This document shows positions 13,189-25,432 of a stretch of DNA of 64,000 bases, piece by piece (position 1 is the first letter of the stretch; each line of letters begins with the position of its first letter). Source of the DNA: Azadirachta indica (lineage: Eukaryota; Streptophyta; Magnoliopsida; Sapindales; Meliaceae); assembly GCA_022749755.1 (NCBI GenBank), contig CM040448.1, positions 12,584,481-12,648,480 on the forward strand. The letters run 5' to 3'. A program made the translations under genes and the position numbers. Below the pieces are notes generated by a model, which made no database searches, had not been told where the DNA came from, and worked only from the letters and a program-made list of their open reading frames with translations.

Positions 13189-14417
13189 TTGTGGGACAAC
13201 TTTTAGCAGCCACGGGCCACGATTCCGTGTCAACTATAATCTCTCCTTGATTAAACATATACATTTAATTTTTACTATATATAAAAATATATATATATTA
13301 ATTTTTCAAATGGCAATTGATCGACAACTAGACTAGCTACTAGTTTTTGGATTTACAATCAGCATCAATTATTGAGAAAAGTTTATCAAAATATTACGCG
13401 GTTTAGTTTTACTCAAAGTGCGTTCTTATTAACTATTTTTTTTTTCCTTTTCCTCGCTTTTTCCGATATATATATATATATATACATATATTGAGATTAA
13501 TATACAGTAAGCAGGTCAAATCATCTGAGCTGGATTTTGGAGTGTTTTGTATATGAAAAAATAAAAACGCTTGCAAATGCATGATAACAATATGCATCTT
13601 TTCTTTTCTCCTTAGTTTTTATTCAAATTTTCTTTTTTTTTTTGAGTTATTTCAACAATTTTTAAAAATATATTGTTGAAAGTTGAAGTCAATACACATT
13701 GATAGTTTTAATAAAATTAAGTACATTGTTTAAATTGCATAATTTAAGTAATTAGATGTATAGGCATGCATGCATGCATTCATTCATTCAATGGATAATT
13801 AAAAGACTCCTCATCAAATACATGCACTTAGACATTAATTAATTAAACTAAACTCATTGGATGTTTCTACAAAAATCGTTACAAGTGTCTTAATTCAATA
13901 AAATACTTTTTGTTAAAAGCATGCACTCTCCATACATTCATACCACTACATTAATTAGATTGTTTTTCTTCTTCAGAATCTGTTGTCAAATGTTGTCGTT
14001 GCTAAAAGTACTTTCAAAATAAACTTAAACTACCTCAGCTCATTCAACGATATTTTGCCACATATATACCTAATAGTTAAACAATTTTTTTTTTCTTTTG
14101 TCAAGAAAACGTGTATATATGCGCTCATATGTCAAAAGGATTAATTTTATTTTTATTTAAGCAACATTCAACGTGTTACCATATATAACTTTTATCTGTA
14201 GGTTAGAAACATGTTGTAGGGTTAAAAGAATTAATTAATTAATATATAAAAGAATATTATATTTATATACATAGGGAGTATTGAAATAAGGCCAATTTCA
14301 GGCTGCTAGTTAAAATTGGGGAAAGCGTGGGGTTGTATGAACGTCGGGGACACGGGCAACTTGTTCCCAGGCTCGAAACTTGCAGTCCTAAATACGTCAC
14401 CGTATGTTGTCAACATG

Positions 14418-14448
<31 letters not shown>

Positions 14449-15360
14449 CCAATATTATATTACCAATACCAATAAGTCCACATACAACCTCCCACCTTCT
14501 GGCCTTTTGTGCTCTTTAATTTCCTCTCTATTTTTCTCTTGACTTTAAGCATTACTCAACCAAAATACCATCAATGTATTAAATGTTTCAATTGCTTATA
14601 CGACATGCAGCTTTCATGCACCACTAGTGTTAGGCTTAGGTTTATAAATTAATAATATATAAGTTTATATTTTTTTATATGTACCATGTCCACATATTTT
14701 AGGTAATTGTTGATAATACATGTGATAATATATAACATTAACTAATAAACAGCATATCAAATGTCACATTAATTGAGAAGTAACGTTTGTCCCTCAATTT
14801 TGTTTTTAATAGATTTATGTTTTACCATACAATTATCATTAAAATGGTATCATAAAAATATCATTGAGAGACTGTATTAAGGAATAATTAATTTTTTCAT
14901 TTAAATAAGTTATAATTATTTTTTTTTATTACATGTAAATTGAGAATTTTTTTTAATATTTTTCAAATCCTTAATATTTAATAAATTTTAAAGATCTTTC
15001 GTTATTATTATTATCAAGTTATTTACTGTTTGTTCTTAAAAGCAAAAAAAAAAAGGCACTAGAAAATAAAGCAATTAATTCTTGGGCCCATGAAGACCTG
15101 GAGAAAAAAATTATACATCAATAACTGAAAAAATGTAGTTATGATGGAGCGGCTGTAGAGTGGGCCTAGACTTGGAAAGTTGGAAGCCCAGTAATGCAAA
15201 ATCCAAGTCTCTTGCGATATCCACTGGAATACGCAGTCCGGAAAACAAAGAGGGTAAAAACCAACAACAGTCACATAATAAAGTGTATTTAGTATTTGGT
15301 AGGGAGCATTTAGGTTCAGACTATTCCACTATAATATAATGTGGGCCTTGACTTGTCCAA

Positions 15361-15535
15361 TATTCGAGTGTTGCTATAACCATTTCGCCGATCTTTCCAT
15401 TAGAGGATCATCTAAAGCTCGCGAAAGAGCCAATTAAATTTTTAGGAACTTAGATCGGCTACTTTAAACGAAAGATCGCATTTTTATAAGGGATTATATT
15501 TGTTCGAGCGTCGCTGTAACCAGTCCATTTTGCCG
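15361..15535. repeat. Imperfect direct and inverted repeats
   Basis: A motif TATTCGAGTGTTGCTATAAC (15361-15380) recurs as TGTTCGAGCGTCGCTGTAAC (15501-15520). Between them GCCGATCT (near 15387) is mirrored by AGATCGGC (near 15452). This looks like remains of a small repeat unit, family unknown. Confidence 0.5.
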
Positions 15536-18467
15536 GGAAAGTACAATCTTTTATGGGATTAAGGTAGGTGTATTCAGGAATATTAGGGGTGCATTTATCA
15601 TTAGTTTCTTTGCGGCCATATTAATATTGTCTTCCAATTGAATTTGCAGAATATATTATAATTGGAGCTGCAGTGTCGGTGGCATTAGTGAGCTTCAGTG
15701 TCGGATGAATTTAACAAGTGTTGACTAAGCCAACCCCTCATTAATCACAACTACATTTATTCATATAAATATCTGAGTTGGAACAAGCAAACTTATTGAG
15801 CTGCCTGAGCCTGATAATGAATTGTCCATTTCTATCCCCACTGTTATCAATGTCTCACAGCTTTAGATTTGAAAGCACATCACTGAGACGGAGTGTAGCA
15901 GATTCAGATTCTCCTTCAATTAAATTTCCCCATAAAGTAGGTGGAATGGAACCAGCAGCTGCTTTTTGGAATTACCCCTCTTGTTTCTTTTCTCAAAGTT
16001 GAATCAGATGCTAATTTTGCTTCAATTATTTTCCTCATTTGTCAGCAGGCATTTGACCATTCCGCAAACTCAAAACACATTCAGACTCCTTCCTCATTCT
16101 CGACCGACAAAAAATATTTGAGTATTTGCATTTAAATTCTTAACATGGTTAATTAAATGAAGTGTTCTTCTGGTTATTAGAAACAAGTATTATCCGGACA
16201 AGATGCTGGTGCTGGTGCTGGTGCTGGTGGTTATAGCTAATTCGATAATATTCAAATATGAAGTATGTTTAAAGAAAAACATATTTAGCTTTTTAATTAA
16301 TTAGTTCTGAACTCAAATATAAATGCTTCCTTGAAGTTTCTCCCCTGGAAATTAAATCCACTGTTTCCATTATTGGTCAGAAACTGATTATTAATATGTA
16401 TGGGAGAGACCAACCACACACAGATTTATGCATTACACGTACAGCTGACATGTGTTTCATCAAATGATTGAATGCTAACGGCTCCATGTAATAACAAACC
16501 CACAAGAACTTGCAAATCTAAAAGAAGAAAATGGATATATATAATTTCACATATGGTAATGCGGTATTGGTAGCTGCAGCGTCAAGTTTGCTAAATCATA
16601 ATAGTAACTGCAACACGTTTTCCGGAATGATTCTGTCTTTGCTTGAGAGTTCACAGTTGTTTGTAGCTTCTGACCACTAAGATTTTCCATTTTCAGATGC
16701 CTGACTGATTTAGTAAAAGCATCACTACCTTTAGTTTTTTTTTTTTTTTTATTTTTTTTTAAAAAAAATTATTTTGTCCTTCCACTTTGATAATTGTAAT
16801 AAATGAAATCAAAAGAGATGTCATATCGGGTTATGATTCCTATAAAAAATATATAAAATCAAACATGTGTGTGCTTTAGGGCTTACACCGTGAAATATAT
16901 ATATATATATATATATTTATATGCCACTGGAAAAAGTTGATCCAATGATATTTTTCGAAGTGTTGATGTGGGATAGTTTAACGTAAACTAGATGCATTTT
17001 TTGGGGGGCAATTATTGTAGATGTGTACTCAATTTTTGTCATTATTATATGTATTGTGAAACTTTCAACTGTCCTCCTCCATTGGCTTCTCAAAAATCAT
17101 CATCATCATCATAATCTTCTTCTTCTTTTTTGGCTTTGAAACTTTTGGTAATTAGGCTGCATGATTTTGGTCCTTTAATTTGCAGAATAAGATTGGAGTG
17201 CAAGTACCGCAATCTCTCCCCATTTGATCATATCCCCCAATTCATATACACGTATCCATAAAAGTGATACCTAATTTCATTGTAAAGAAAGGTTACCTTA
17301 TTTGGCAAAAAAACAATTTTCTTATTTTATTTTATGCCATTGACAATACTACACTCAACATGTTTTATGAATTAATGAGTATGTTTTTACTTAAGTTCGA
17401 AAAAGTAACTTGCAAAAGTCTGCTACCTTTTTTTAGTAAAAATTTCGAGACTTTGATTTGGAGAATATGAGTGCCAGATCAAGTTGCTTAGTGCAAATGT
17501 TTTAATGGGTACACCCAAATTTTTTCACAGTACCTGCTATAGTTGCTGCTACTCAATAGTAGTTGGTGATGTTAACTTACCAATGACTCGGTAAAGATGA
17601 AAACCTAAGTGCCATTGGAGATGGCGTGTTCAAGCTTCAAATGACAAAGAGTTGGCATCAGCAAGGACGAATAATCTTGCTCTTCACTTCTTCTTCTCTA
17701 TTGGTCCTTTGTGTTTCTTTTTTTAGCTATAGCCATTATAGCTTCCAACCTTGCAGGGAGGTTAAAAAAGGGGCTAGTTTTATAAACAAGGAAAAGGCTA
17801 TGCGTGAGAGTGACAAAAATAATCATATCCCAGAAGGCTATTCTATTAAACTAGTTAAACTAATCCTCCCATTATAATTTCATCTCCTCCACTTCAATCT
17901 TTATATTAATGGGTGGGTTCGTTACTTGATTACCAAAATCTGCTAAATTTAACACCTCCTTTTGTCAGCTTGTAGCCTCCACAGGAAGCAAGGTATAGAA
18001 GATTAATAATATTTCATCAACCACGTCTGTCTCATATATATTAGAGAATAACCCAAAACCATAATTGAACCAGAGACAGAGAGATAGAGAAACAGAGAAA
18101 GATGCTGCAACAATTTTCAATTGGGATTACTGAAATTTCAATTCAGAATACACCTCTCCTTCATCTGAAAGCTAACATCAATCAAAGTAACAAATCTACA
18201 AATAAATGTCTTTTTTGCCAGACGAGAACCATACAAATGAATAGAACATACAACAAATTTAAAAGGAAAAAATGATGAACAGATTAATAATACTCGTAGT
18301 AGTGGCTATTTGTAGTAACCCCATTTATTTCTGATGACTGAATGACAGATTAAAGGGGGTGCTAACAGAATCTAAATACAGAAAAGAATTAAGAACAGAT
18401 GACAAACCCAAATTGATAGACAATCCCAAAGCACATCCACACACAAAACAAATACGTGGCATAAGCC

Positions 18468-19812
18468 TTAATCAAAGAATTCCCAAGGGAACTTAGGTTG
18501 TGGGGCTGAATTATTGCTGACAGGAGTGGATGTGGATGTTGAGGGGACCGGCATCAATGCTGGAGTTGAATCAAATGTCTCCCATTTCGTTGTAACGACA
18601 ACTGATCCTGATGCTGAATGCCTTGATGACTGCTGATGCTGTTGCTGGTATTGCTGATGTATGGACAAATTTTCAAAAGAATGTCTTGCTTGCTGCTCCT
18701 GAATTGGCGTTAATCTATTCCCATTGGATTGACTTGTTGGCTGCTCCTGAATTGTTGCTAATCTTTGCCCATTTGAATGCCTTTGTTGATTCTGCAACGG
18801 TGTTTGAACTCCATTGCTACTGGGCATAGAGTTCTTAATCTTTAACATATCCAGAGTTTCAACATACTTCTGTACTCTTCTCACCTTCATGAAAATTATT
18901 AAGAAACCAATAAGTTTACAAATTTACACATAACTCAGTCATGCAATTACTGAAAATTATAGAATCAATTGGTAAACTAAACCAAAATTACCTGCATTTT
19001 TCTCTGTAACTTTACATCTCCATCAGCCATAATACCATCCAATTTAAGCAATTGATTCATCAACAATTCAACCAAATTAAGAACCTCTTTCTCTGCTACT
19101 TTCCCACCTTTAGTTATTATTGATTCAAGAGCCGACACCTACCCAATTTCAATCAAACATCAATAAGCAGAAACTAATTAAAAGGCTCTTCATTTACAAT
19201 CTTTAAAGACCTAAAATTCAGTTAAAAATATTCACCTGGCCGGCAAGCCTGTCCACTTCCAAGCTAATTTCGGAGATAGATTTTGAAGCCTTCTCCATCT
19301 TCGCATTCTTTCTCATCTCCAGTAAACGTTTCTCTTGACTAATTGGGTCTTCAACAAGAACAATTTTTGATCGGTCCTTCACTCCCGCCATATCGAGAAA
19401 CGCCTTGGAATCCCTCTCTTTGTCTTTATATATCAGCTTTTGATCCTGATGATGCAATCCTGTTGGTCCCGACAACATTTTCTTCAACTCTCCTGCAATA
19501 AAAATAACCATAAGTCCAAGGGAGAGGTGAACAAAAACTTCATCCGACAAATTCAAATTGCAAGATAACAGAAAACGAGATTGCTAATTTACCAAATGTA
19601 GCTTGAGAACTGATATAGATTTCATGGTAAATAGACCCATGTTTGACCCGAACTCTAATTGTCGGTGGCGGGGCGGAGTTCCGATCAGAATCTGTTCGTT
19701 TCTGTACAAGCATACCTCCTGGCCTGAGCTCCCAATCATGAGCCAAAGGCTCAGCTGAGCTTCCATTCATCACCGGTGATGGTCCTGTAGTTTTAGTCTT
19801 CATTCTCATCAT
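18468..19812 (-). CDS. BAG1: BAG family molecular chaperone regulator 1-like
   Basis: Cytosolic co-chaperone whose BAG domain binds the Hsp70 ATPase domain and acts as nucleotide exchange factor. Four exons: 19593-19812, 19236-19492, 18992-19138, 18468-18884 (1041 nt, 346 residues, usual for plant BAG1-4). Order: basic N-terminus; ubiquitin-like domain about residues 48-124 (IRVRVKHGS to KIVLVEDP); BAG domain about 145-225, spanning exons 2-4, with the helices VDRLAGQVSALESII and EVLNLVELLMNQLLKLDGI; then a Ser/Gln-rich tail ending PKFPWEFFD. All junctions are GT-AG and keep frame; exon 1 splits a Gly codon. The start is the first ATG of exon 1. The Ubl-BAG architecture is that of Arabidopsis BAG1-4; BAG1 rather than BAG2-4 is suggested by the neighbours (DTX50-like, CRR1). 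It faces CRR1 head to head across 5.6 kb. Confidence 0.93.
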
Positions 19813-20449
19813 CTTTTATAACTCTGCTTTTTGTACTTTTTCGTTTACAGAAATGTATTTGACTTGAAACGAAGACTCTTCAGATCTTTAGTAACAGTGA
19901 TTCCAGGCGATCTGAAACAGAAATCATAGATACCCAGTTCAGATAGAGCTTGTTAGACCCCAGCATTACAAGAGTCCAACTTCAATAGCCACGCGTAGAC
20001 AAAACCTGTCCAAGAGATAAAAACAGCCCTTTTTTTTTTCCCTCTCTACTCGCGGTATCAATTGGCGTCTTCCAAAAGAAAATGAAAAAGCAATCTTCAA
20101 ATCGTATTATTCAAGAAAACCTAGGTGGAGATTGCCGCAACTGAGCTTTCTACAGCTCAAACGTTAAAAGGAACACCTCAGATCTCTTCAACGAATGCAG
20201 TCAACGTACTAAAGCTTCAAAATTTCCAAGAAAGTCGACCAGACAATCTTGTAAGAGCGATTTTTCCAGAGAAAATACCGGAAAAATCAATGACAAATCG
20301 GAATCAAAGAAAATGGAATTTCGAAGCAGATAATTTCCTTCTCTCTCCTCTCTGGAAATCTCGTGGAAGCGGAGAAAAGGAGAACAAAATGAAAATGAAT
20401 ATAAAACAAGTGGACAGCTAACAGAGTCTGTTGTTGTTGTGTGCTGAGA
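19813..20449 (-). promoter_or_regulatory. BAG1 leader region
   Basis: About 600 bases between the inferred start site (near 20425 on the minus strand) and the BAG1 ATG, rich in CT/TTC on the minus strand, as in plant 5'UTRs. The plus-strand ORF at 20125-20421 is treated as its shadow. A leader intron is possible but not demonstrable. Confidence 0.45.
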
Positions 20450-20464
20450 ACTATATATTTATAT
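20450..20464 (-). promoter_or_regulatory. TATA box of BAG1
   Basis: Minus-strand AAATATATAG followed about 30 bases downstream by a CA-rich start region (ACACAACAACAACAG). Position fits transcription toward BAG1. Confidence 0.5.
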
Positions 20465-20517
20465 GATTTTTATAAATAAAATATTTCAAATTACATTATT
20501 ATGTTTTACTTTAATAT

Positions 20518-20518
<1 letters not shown>

Positions 20519-20583
<65 letters not shown>
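20519..20583. repeat. (AAT)21 microsatellite in the BAG1 promoter
   Basis: Uninterrupted AAT/ATA triplet run of about 21 units, starting about 60 bases upstream of the BAG1 TATA-like element. Both strands stay open as poly-Asn or poly-Leu frames, which are artefacts. Confidence 0.95.
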
Positions 20584-20584
<1 letters not shown>

Positions 20585-20760
20585 AATAACAAACAGTAAT
20601 ACAAAACAAGGAAAGAAAAGCAAGCTACAAAAGCCGCCAAGGCTTCTGTTCAAAGGTAAAAAACCGAAGAGGAAACTCCATTCTGTCACCAAACACGTAG
20701 ATTTAATCAAGTACATAAGGTTTTAGGTTAAACAGTACCTGAATTCGTATTGCTAGCTTA

Positions 20761-22037
20761 CACGTGTACTTCTAAGGGTTATATCGGAAATTCTCCGGGA
20801 TCCAATCATTGTTTTATTAACGATGGAACAGTTGTTACATAAAGAAAAATCTCTTCGTCGTTGACACGTGGCGGTTGCTAGTGGCGAACGCGGTGGTGTC
20901 TATGTCACGTAGACGTAGTGTATGGTCATGGTTAGTTAAGCGGTAGCTTTTGCTTCGCCGGAACCTTCTGAAAGAAACCTTCAATCCGGTGACGTTTCGT
21001 TGTCCCGCCAGCCACAGGCTTCTCTTTCACTTCATCTCGTGTCATATGTGGCGCACGTTTGCCACTTTCTTAATTATATTTAACAGTAGTACACTACTTT
21101 TTTTTTTTTAACATATTTTACAAAATAAAACCAGTATTTAATAGTTAAAAGAGTGTTTCTTTTTAAGTAAAATAGTTTTTTATATATATATATATATACA
21201 TTTTCCACACTATGTTCCCAGAAATATTCCAAGCTGAAATTTTAAAAAATTATTAAAAAAATTTATAAGTTGTAAAGCAATGAAAAATCAAGCTTCAATG
21301 AAAAAAAATGTAAATAAAATATAAAATACACAAAATTGGACCACGTCAAAGTCTCCGGAAAACCAAGAAGAAATGGAACACAACACAGGAACGCTTACGT
21401 CATAGAACAGTAAATGACACGTGGCATTCATCTTTACCATCAACGATCGTACCCAAAATCTAGGCCCCGTCAGTCTTTTTATACTTTTTTTTTATTTATT
21501 TATTTTAATATAATTTTGTGTGTGTGTGGTGGGTTTTTTTTTTTTTTTTTTTTTGTGGTTTGGCACTCACTTCATGACCTGACTTCACTAAGCTGCCCGC
21601 CACCGACACTCCCACACGTGCAAGTCACACGGGTGCGTTGTCTTGGAAACGTGGCAATATAAGAGCCGTTCAATGAGGAAGATCCCACGCGTGAAGCGTG
21701 CGAGAGATAAGATTCTGTGCATACTTAGTGGGATTGGGACGGTGCAACCTACTTAGTAAGGCGGGCGGGCGGTCCTTGTATTGACTAATGGTATTTGTCT
21801 GAAGACAATAATTAAAGGAATTATTATTAATGGAATAAATAATAGAGATTAAATTAGTAAAACTTAGGGTTTCGAGCAGTTGGGGGCACTGGGGCATGTT
21901 TGATGAGAGAGATGATGCCGACCAATTGAAATAATTTAAATTTTTGGTAAAAATTTAATTTAGACAACTGAATGCTTCGGTTGTCTGCCAGTGGTTTTAC
22001 GGAATTTCTGTGGGACCGACTTTCTACCACTCACGTG
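20761..22037. promoter_or_regulatory. G-box/ABRE-rich stretch upstream of BAG1
   Basis: Five CACGTG hexamers at 20761, 20865, 21418, 21615 and 22032, two of them in the ABRE-like context GACACGTGGC (around 20865 and 21418). A single heat-shock-element-like core GAACCTTC occurs at 20961-20968. BAG co-chaperones are stress-responsive in plants, so abscisic acid or heat control of BAG1 is a reasonable inference, but the block could also serve an unseen gene. Confidence 0.4.
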
Positions 22038-25000
22038 ACTTCTCATTCCCACTTCCTATTTTTGACATCTTCTCCACTTTCATGCACTCCTCTCAAAATT
22101 TCCTCTTTTTTTTTTGGGTTTAAAAGCCCTTTTCTCTTTGCTTCCTCCTATATACATAGAAAAAGCAAAATAAAATTCAATTTTGACGTTTCATACAAAT
22201 GTCTACTGAGATCTTTCAAGGGGATAGGATACTAGTTAAATGCACCATTTAAGGTAAAATATTTATAGAGTACAATAATTTAAGTCATTTTAAAAAAATA
22301 TATACATATATTAGATGACAAGAATTCAGGATGACAAAGAATTGTCATAATTGTAATGTATTTTTTTTTTTTTGTGTTGTTGTTATAAATATTTATTTTC
22401 CTTGTTTAGCAAATGGGTCTAATTAGTCATAAGTTGGTGTTGATAAAACAGGAAATGACATTTAAAATTTGTGTCCGTAATAAGCACTAAAAAGGCAATC
22501 ATAGCACTATGAGTTACGATAATGATATTCAATGTTGAGTACAAGTGTCAATTTACAATAGAACATCTATAAAGTTATAATCATTAATAAGTTTTCTAAT
22601 ATAATTCTTTAAAAAAAATTGTCGAAGGTTTTAATTTTGATAAAATTTGTAACAAATATAAATAAAAATTTCTTAAATGTAAGAAATGAATAATTAGTAA
22701 AATATATAAATGCTAGTGTTAATGACTCAACAAGCTACGAAAATTTCTTCATTAAATATTTGTCAAAGTTCATTTTAGCTATAGATATATAAGATTTAAT
22801 TAATTGTTAATCACGGATATAAAATAGAATAATGCCACCGACGAAACAAAATAAAAGTTTGTATAAATATTTCAGTCCGTACTACTACTATATAAGTTTG
22901 TACATGTATATTGAAATGGTATATTTGTATTTATTCACACCCCATCCTTGTAATTCTTTTTTTTTTCCTTCTAAAAAAATGAGATATTTAAATAAGTTAA
23001 AAATTAATTACTTGTTATTAAATATATTCTTTAATATTTCAATAATTAATTGTTAACTTACTACAAATATAGCTCAAAATAATATTAGGATACAAACTCC
23101 AATACAAATGTCATTTTTATTGTTACTGCACATATATTATGTATTTTCTTTTATTACATATATCAATTTATATAAATTATTGTACTAATTTATTTTTATT
23201 AAATTTCATCGTGGTACTACTATTTATATATATATATATATATATTTAGCAATTTTAAATTTAAGGGTGATGAATACGAATTTATTATAATCGAGTATGG
23301 TGATATGGTCCATCACCTTATATTAAAGAAAACCATTTAGTCACGTTTCACTGATAATTAATGTCTCAGTTATATGTATTTTGATGGAGTATATATTTAA
23401 TATCAATAAGTATAAAAAGATGGGTGGGAGGTCTCTTCAATCTTGATCTGGTTAGGTTCTTAATCAAATTCGAAAATGAGAATTCAACCACCTAAACAAA
23501 TTTAAATGGATAATTAATTTAATTAATTGGAAGTTTAAAGTTGAAAGGTGAACCAATTTGCAAAATCATTTATAATTTAATACAATCAAGTTATTCTATA
23601 TATCTTTCCAATGCGATCAGTAAATCTGAATCAGTAATATTTCAATGGAAAATCCCCTAAAAATGAAAATTTGCAAAAATATATATATATATATATATTT
23701 TAATTTACTAACGAGCAACCCTTAGCATAAAAGTTTCACCAATATTTGTAATTGAGAATTCTTATATATGTATTGGTATCTTCATTTCTACAATGATCAA
23801 AAATTAAATTAAAACTCTACAATGTTCTCGTGACATCACAGAATATCGAATTAATTAATTAATATTAAGTTCAAACAATTATTCTTTTTTTTTTTTATAT
23901 AATTGAAAGTATGAAGAATAATCAATCCACATTAATGAATGTAATAATATAATATAGGAAGCATGAAGAGGCCATGAAAATGACGGAAGAAGGTGTATTT
24001 GGCTTTTTTGCTGTTGTTGTTGCTGTTGTTGTTGTTGCTGCTGCATGCATGGTGAGATTTAATTATGCTTAACTTTCACATAAAAGAAAGCACATGGATT
24101 TCATTATCAACGAGCAAGCAAGCATCAAGCACTCATATTATAATTAATTTATATTATATATTCACCACAAAAATATAATGAAGCAAGCAGGACACAAAGC
24201 AAGAAAGCAATATTGCCATTTTGTTTTCTTTGCCAAGTCAATTTCGGCCTACTCTCTCTGGTCCTGCTCATCGAATCCCCCTCAACCACTCATAAAAAGT
24301 TTAAGCTTATGAGGATATCCTCCCACACATTATTCTTATTATATTATTTGTTTCAAGTCAGAAATTTATTTTTCGCTATACTGTTGTTATGGGTACACTA
24401 CAATAATCTATTTATTTATTTTCATAATGCTCCTAAGTACATTTTTAGAAGATTAATTTGAACCCTAGAACGTCTTTTTTACCAGCAAAGGGCAATAGTA
24501 TTAGTTAGTTAAGCCTCCCCTTTTTTGGCTGTAATAGGGTAGTAAAATCTAGAAAAAGTGTAAGGTAGAGAAAGTCAGAAAGTGATAAATATGGTGTATG
24601 TAAAATAGAAGACAAATGATGTGATGAGTAATGGAAAAAGTTAGAGATGACACTACTATCATTTGAGTTGGGATTGCTAGCTGTGCTGTCTCGTATCCTG
24701 ACACTTGTTGTTATTACTCTACTCTTTTTGTAACATATATCTTCATCATTGCTTCTATTATTTCTTTTTCTCTTCATTAATTATATTTATTTACAATTCA
24801 TTACTGATTATTATTTATATATAGACGACTATGCACGTGGCCTACCAGCTCACTAACAAAGTCAATTAATCTGAGCCATATGATAGGAAGATTTTTTTTC
24901 CTGATGAATAACATTCTAAGTCAATGAATTTGTTGAGGATATAAAACTAAGATTCAAATGATTGAGATTCAAATAATAATAATATTAATAAAAAATAAAA

Positions 25001-25432
25001 GAAAATTAATAATTTTTAAAGCATCTGCTATTGACAGATTAGTTGAATTAATGATAATATTATTGCATCTAATAATAATAATCCGTTTCCATTTGATTTT
25101 CAATTTTGGGCCATCGGATTTGACGGTAGCTTTAATAATTTTGTGACTCGTGGGCATTACTTAAAAAGTCGTCAACAAGTAAAATTACTAGATTATAAGA
25201 TAATGGGGCCGTCGTTTGATTGATGTTAAAACAACAGAAAAAGTGACACATTTACTGCTGATTTTTTGCTACCCATTTCTTTGCTGTCATTCTCATAGAA
25301 ATCCCTTCCGAACGAGGCCCCTATCAAAGCAGAAAGTCTTATCCTGTATGGAGCTATGAGTCGTGAGTGAAGTGTATGGTAAAAGAAAGCTTATCCACAG
25401 AGGAAGAACAGTAGGGTTTCAAACAGCTAGTC
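22038..25432. other. Intergenic DNA between BAG1 and CRR1
   Basis: AT-rich, with poly(T) and TA runs (about 23226-23245, 23678-23698). Apart from two weak small-ORF candidates (23980-24051 and 24505-24777, listed separately) nothing is seen. The last 200 bases before 25433 presumably contain the CRR1 leader; no clear TATA box was found, which is common for chloroplast-protein genes. Confidence 0.5.
24505..24777 (-). CDS. Hypothetical 90-residue ORF
   Basis: An ATG-initiated minus-strand frame, MKRKRNNRSNDEDICYKKS at the start, Ser/Asn-rich in the middle and hydrophobic near the C-terminus. A TATA-like CTATATATAAATAA lies about 45 bases upstream. There is no homology that I recognise, no additional exon, and the length is within chance for this composition. 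Not convincing as a gene. Confidence 0.18.
   Translation of the reverse strand: MKRKRNNRSNDEDICYKKSRVITTSVRIRDSTASNPNSNDSSVISNFFHYSSHHLSSILHTPYLSLSDFLYLTLFLDFTTLLQPKKGRLN

Larger units (their letters stand above)
10351..18467. other. Gene desert, right part, with GC-richer islands
   Basis: About 8.1 kb without a supportable protein gene. ORFs at 10417-10602, 10572-10778, 10990-11187, 15778-16002 and 17626-17877 have no recognisable domains, no partner exons and ordinary lengths for chance. Slightly GC-richer islands occur near 10560-10770, 10990-11280, 12120-12350 and 12930-13200. Microsatellites include TA runs near 10364-10391, 12900-12926, 14418-14438 and 16895-16916, a CA run near 11899-11914 and a short TGGTGC repeat near 16205-16230. 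Confidence 0.55.

Noticed and set aside
20125..20421. 98-residue plus-strand ORF
   Set aside because: It overlaps the inferred BAG1 leader on the other strand, has no recognisable domain and begins at a weak context.
20463..20726. Poly-Asn (plus) and poly-Leu (minus) ORFs
   Set aside because: Both are produced by the AAT microsatellite in the BAG1 promoter.
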